NCBI GenBank assembly: GCA_025201345.1
Contig: JAIXMG010000009.1
Location: 806,001-870,000 of the forward strand
Direction of reading: 5' to 3'
Length of the DNA stretch: 64,000 bases
Source of the DNA: Thamnidium elegans
Taxonomy: Eukaryota; Mucoromycota; Mucoromycetes; Mucorales; Mucoraceae
The notes beneath the pieces were generated by a model. The model was not told the DNA's origin. It searched no databases and saw only the letters and a program-made list of their open reading frames with translations. The stretch's first letter is position 1; each line of letters opens with the position of its first letter. This document shows positions 60,267 through 64,000 of this stretch, piece by piece. The position numbers and the translations under genes were made by a program.

Positions 60267-61493
60267 TTATCTACCGTATGCTAATGAATCTAGTGATAAT
60301 ATTGCCTCTGCTTTTGAAGCCAAGTCAGTAATTGATTGTGTTAATTGCGATAAAGCATATGCTTGTTCAGGTCTAACTTGTCTTCTCAAGTGCTCTAATC
60401 TATCAAGAGCCATGTCAAAATCGGCTAATTCATAACCACCATGATTTGAAGGTATATGAATATTAGCAGGTGGTGAAGGTTGTTGAGTAGGAATAGAAGG
60501 AGGACTATTAAAATTTGGTCTTTGTTGATGTTGAAGTTGTTGAGATAATGGAGGAGTTAATGGAGGTAATGAAAGAGGAGGAAGGGTTGTGCCAGTAGAA
60601 GAAGAAGTAACAGTTGAAGAATTTGATTCTCTTCGTCCAAATAATGATTCTAATCTGTAGGATTGACGTTCAGCCGATATAGGTGGTAAATAGCTTTTAT
60701 TCACAGGCTGATGATCAGGATATGGCTTTGAGAATAAAGGTGTATTATCAGATGATGAATTTATCGTATGTTGCTTTTTAAGTGGTAATTCAATCTTTTT
60801 CTTCTTGAGTATAACATAGTCTTCGATTTCTGGTACTTGTACTGGTAATTGTACTGGTACAGGAGTGGGTGTTAATATGGGTGTTGATACAGATACTGAT
60901 GCTGGTGCAGGAGAAGGTGATGGAGAAGGCATATCTTTTTCATCTTCCAGTCCTTCTTCATCACTACCTTGTGCTACGATAATTCTCTTTCTTCTTTTAA
61001 TGACACTACGCTTCATACTGACTGGTCGATGTACGTTATGAAGTTTATAATATAAACCACAAGCGTTACAAATAGTATTGCCTTGTTCATCTCGTCTCCA
61101 AAGAGGTGTTGTTGTTGTTCTACAATTGGCACAGATGAGTGCTTGACGATTTATTTGGTGCTGGTTAAAAGCGGGACAGCCCGCACAAGAAGAAGAACCA
61201 CCAGTACCATTGCATTGACCACCACCTGGACAAGTACCGCCAGAGCCACAACCATTCTTTGGTTCGGGAGTAGCTTTTTTATGAACAGTTCGTTTTAAAG
61301 TAGGAGGCCTAAGAGTATTACGAGCTTTTAAATAAAGACCACAAGCATTACAAATAGTCTCGCCATTAGAACCTCTTCTCCAAAGAGGAGTAGTTGTAGT
61401 ACCGCAGTTCGCACATTCAGTAGCAGATACGGTATCTATCTTTTTATGTTGATGGGGTTGTGGTGATAAAGATTTGTTAGTGATTTTAATCAT
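60267..61493 (-). CDS. SREA/Urbs1/Fep1-type GATA iron-responsive repressor
   Basis: Nuclear regulator of 408 aa, single exon. Two GATA zinc fingers of C-x2-C-x17-C-x2-C type: Cys27/30/48/51 and Cys121/124/142/145, each with TTTTPLWRR and CNACGLY. Between them lies the Cys-rich iron-sensing region with Cys82, 88, 94, 103 and 106 ([21 protein letters not shown]), diagnostic for fungal siderophore/iron-uptake repressors such as SreA, Urbs1, Sfu1 and Fep1. A basic KRRKRI follows finger 2. The C-terminal half is Ser/Pro/Gln-rich with a helical end. The ATG at 61493 is chosen because upstream in-frame Met codons at 61673 and 61715 lie in homopolymer-rich, leader-like sequence. Predicted to repress iron acquisition genes when iron is ample. 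Confidence 0.92.
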   Translation of the reverse strand: MIKITNKSLSPQPHQHKKIDTVSATECANCGTTTTPLWRRGSNGETICNACGLYLKARNTLRPPTLKRTVHKKATPEPKNGCGSGGTCPGGGQCNGTGGSSSCAGCPAFNQHQINRQALICANCRTTTTPLWRRDEQGNTICNACGLYYKLHNVHRPVSMKRSVIKRRKRIIVAQGSDEEGLEDEKDMPSPSPSPAPASVSVSTPILTPTPVPVQLPVQVPEIEDYVILKKKKIELPLKKQHTINSSSDNTPLFSKPYPDHQPVNKSYLPPISAERQSYRLESLFGRRESNSSTVTSSSTGTTLPPLSLPPLTPPLSQQLQHQQRPNFNSPPSIPTQQPSPPANIHIPSNHGGYELADFDMALDRLEHLRRQVRPEQAYALSQLTQSITDLASKAEAILSLDSLAYGR

Positions 61494-61802
61494 ATTTTTT
61501 TTAAAAAAATAAAATCTGATAACAAAAGGCAAGGGCCTCAAATTAATCTCTATTTTTCCTTTTTCTTTTTCTTTTTTTTTCGCTGATTGTATATATTGTA
61601 TTATAAATGATTGTATAAATTGTATTATAAAATCGTAAAGGATCTTATCAAGACGGAAGATCAAAAAACTCATCTTTTTTTCTTTTTTTTTTTCTCTAGA
61701 TGTGTGAGTAATCAAAGCCTTTATTTAACACTAATTTCGTATACTACTAGTCAATCATTATTATAATAGCTTGTAAAGCATAAGTTAATCACTTTTTTTT
61801 TC

Positions 61803-61833
<31 letters not shown>

Positions 61834-61905
61834 TTTTTTTTGAGTCTTAATAATTTATACTCCCAAAGGAGAAAAAAAATTTTTTTTTCCTTTATTATTC
61901 TAAAG
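61494..61905. promoter_or_regulatory. Divergent promoter region of the GATA factor and an unknown gene
   Basis: About 410 bp between two divergent starts, with T/C tracts and a T run at about 61818-61840. The GATA-factor reading frame stays open to 61715, which is probably chance. Confidence 0.5.
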
Positions 61906-62987
61906 ATGAACGCAATTAAAAGATTAGAAAGCAATGAAAGACAAAAGGATTCATTTAAGAATATATTTAAAGAAAAGGCAGATATATTACTATTAAAAAA
62001 GGGTCTCGAATCGAGACTAAAATGGCCGTGGAAGCCGTAAGATTCCCTTTCTTTTTTTTAGTTTTTTTTTAAAAAAAAAAAAAAAAAAAAAGAGGTCATG
62101 GTTCTAACTTTAAACTTTGTAGCGTAAATTATAGCGGTACCAACTTACCGCGAGTAGATTCAACTAGTAAAAGTAAAATAAGTAAACGTTCTAGAGCTTT
62201 ATACAGGAAAATATTACTTTCACATAAAGACAAAGAATCGGAAGCACCTAAATTACATAAGCATATTTCGCTGCAAGAGATTGATGATAAAACCAGCTAT
62301 GAAATGAGTGATTTGGTTGGTGGATTCTTATTTCAGAATTGCAAGAATGTTGATACAAGTAAAGCTGAATTAATAAAAGGTTCATCACTAAATTTGTTAG
62401 ACAATATATTTGTTAATTTAGCAAACATCGCTTTACCGGTAAGCGAAAATGAGGCTGAACTTGACTGGGAGTATGTAATGGGAAATATGTTTAAACTTGG
62501 TTTACCGCAAACGTAAGTATTTTATTTATTTTAAAAAAGAAGTTAAATTTAATTTGTGTACGTATAGTGTTATTGACAGAGTGAAAAAGCGTATGGAAGA
62601 AGAAGCTAATAAGTCTTCATCAGGTATAACATGTGTTCACTAAATATGTTTTGACATAACTCACACGATTTTTTTTTTTAGCTATCACCGCGATGAATGT
62701 TACACGACCTTTATTATCAGATCTTACCATCACAACAGCTGAAGGTAAAAATAATAATAATAATAATAATAATAATTGATATTAATGGGTTTTTATTAAA
62801 AGTTGAAATGCAACAAGAAATTCAAAAATTGGTTTCAGAAAATGAATTATATGAATCAAGACCAGAAGATGAACCATTTGAAGACTCTATTAAATGGCTT
62901 ATCGATTTAGACAGAAAAGATCAATACTCAAAAGATAAAGAGATTGAAAAAATTCATCTAGATTACACCGGCTTTCTTAATAAATAA
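61906..62987 (+). CDS. Unrecognised 284-aa protein
   Basis: Five exons (61906-62036, 62093-62512, 62568-62623, 62682-62744, 62803-62987) with good donors and continuous frame. The N-terminus is charged and helical (MNAIKRLESNERQKDSFKN), followed by a basic SKSKISKRSRALYRK stretch. The middle has acidic/hydrophobic helices (SLNLLDNIFVNLANIALPV, LDWEYVMGNMFKLGLPQ). The C-terminus is acidic and helical (EDSIKWLIDLDRKDQYSKDK). There is no signal peptide, membrane span or known motif. I do not recognise the family. Its start lies 412 bp from the divergent GATA factor. Confidence 0.65.
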
Positions 62988-64000
62988 AAAAGGCGCCTAA
63001 AATAATCTCTGTACTTGAATATATTTAACCGTATTCCGTTTTTTTTTTTTATCTTTTTAAAAAGTGGTAATAAACAAAAGAAATCACCTCCTTTTTTTTT
63101 TAAGGTACATGTATTATTCAAGGTACTTTAAACTACAAAATATCGGGTAAGTAATAATAATGATAAAAAATAGGGGGACTCTTGGTCACTAATTAAAACG
63201 TCCCCGTTTAGTGTTACGCATACCTTTACATTTTTAGAAATTTCATTAAATTGTAGGTATTAAACTTTTTTATATCAGATCATCCATAAATCTACTAATT
63301 GTTTACCGCTTTTTTTTTCTTTTTTTTTGTATGGTACAGTTTAAATTGGTCTCTTAATATAATTTTGTAATTCGTAGTTAATGTTAAAGACCCATAGCAC
63401 TACCAATATATATATATATATACATATTAAATAAAAGTTCTGCGTAAAATATGTATTAGGCTCTCTAAGGGGGGTGTACTATCAGAAAAATAAACCCACT
63501 TCCCTCGTGTTTCATCAATTTCCGATTACTTGCATAATAATAAAGAGAAACTAAAAATACCGTTCACCTTTTTTAGTGCGAAAAGAAAAGCATGCAAGAA
63601 GAATCAAATCTCTAATACTTCCTAGTACTAAAGTTTAAGTATAATTTAAAGTAACTTATGGTTACTTAAGCCATCCTTCATTTTATATGATACAGCTGTC
63701 AAATACAGTCTTTAAATAGTGATATATATTTCTTTTTTAACATCTTTTTCATTCTTACTTGTTGCCTTTTAATAACATTTTTGCAGCCCTCCAATATAAT
63801 TGAGAATACCAAACTCAATTCAAATATCTCTTCCGGTTCCATTAAATCGATATCTTTCTATACTTCAGGATTATCAAATAAAAGTGCAAATTCTTTAAGA
63901 CCTTCTTCGCATCATAGCTATACTTTCTGACAACTTAAATAATTGATTTGTAAAAAATAAAATACGTCCAATCAACGTGAATTCACGTGGATACCACGTG
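62988..64000. other. AT-rich right flank
   Basis: About 1 kb without a recognisable gene. The last 30 bases hold two CACGTG E-boxes and nested palindromes, possibly the promoter of a gene beyond the window. Confidence 0.55.
63975..64000. promoter_or_regulatory. Paired E-box palindromes
   Basis: A perfect 14-bp palindrome ACGTGAATTCACGT (63975-63988) overlaps CACGTG at 63984-63989. A second CACGTG ends at 64000, and CACGTGG-ATA-CCACGTG is itself an inverted repeat. CACGTG is the core site of bHLH factors such as Cbf1, Pho4 and SREBP types. Confidence 0.5.

Noticed and set aside
60267..61715. N-terminal extension of the GATA factor to an upstream Met
   Set aside because: The added 60-74 residues come from T/A-rich leader-like DNA, are hydrophobic and Lys-rich, and have no place in the family.
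1..64000. CRISPR arrays, intact transposons, proviruses or rRNA genes
   Set aside because: No spaced direct repeats, no transposase or reverse-transcriptase motifs, and no rRNA-like sequence were seen.

Overview
This is nuclear DNA from a fungus. It is AT-rich, with 27 protein-coding genes on both strands, most split by short introns (about 50-80 nt, GTAAGT-like donors, CTAAC-like branch sites). The gene set includes fungus-specific or fungus-typical markers: elongation factor 3, a Syp1-type F-BAR/muHD adaptor, two Zn2Cys6 regulators, a Trk potassium transporter and an SREA-type GATA factor. Low GC, long homopolymer runs, an intronless EF3 gene with strong codon bias, and the KKRGPPKG-type Zn2Cys6 linker suggest an early-diverging fungus, probably Mucoromycota. 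That placement is an inference; no rRNA or species marker is present.

Layout. 1-2.6 kb: no convincing gene. 2.6-6.8 kb (-): mitochondrial RNA polymerase. 7.4-13.8 kb: small membrane protein, polyglutamine Zn2Cys6 activator and ING/PHD protein (+), meeting an ERT1/AcuK-like regulator (-) tail to tail. 15.4-20.9 kb (+): class IV aminotransferase and a CSC1/OSCA-type channel. 21-32.9 kb (-): Syp1-like endocytic adaptor, Chz1-like histone chaperone, F-box/WD40 protein, Nup35/53, RlmN-type radical-SAM RNA methyltransferase, Msn2-type zinc-finger factor. 33.5-37 kb (+): SAM plus HMG-box protein, an unrecognised protein, a RING E3-like protein. 37.2-41.1 kb (-): Trk transporter and a PPR protein. 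41.5-45 kb: PP2A B subunit (+) facing CDK10 (-). After a 2.7 kb gene-poor stretch come (+) a small mitochondrial membrane protein, EF3, a SET/MYND protein, a secreted expansin-like protein and pyruvate dehydrogenase E2. Last come the iron-type GATA repressor (-) and a divergent unrecognised gene (+).

This is an ordinary eukaryotic gene neighbourhood with no operons. Themes are mitochondrial function (RPO41, RlmN, PPR, E2, small membrane protein), transcriptional control of carbon, stress and iron responses (ERT1-like, Msn2-like, SREA-like) and SCF/RING-type ubiquitin control. I found no rRNA, tRNA, CRISPR array, intact transposon or virus. Exon boundaries were read by eye from splice motifs and frame continuity. 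In every model the exon lengths sum to a multiple of three.
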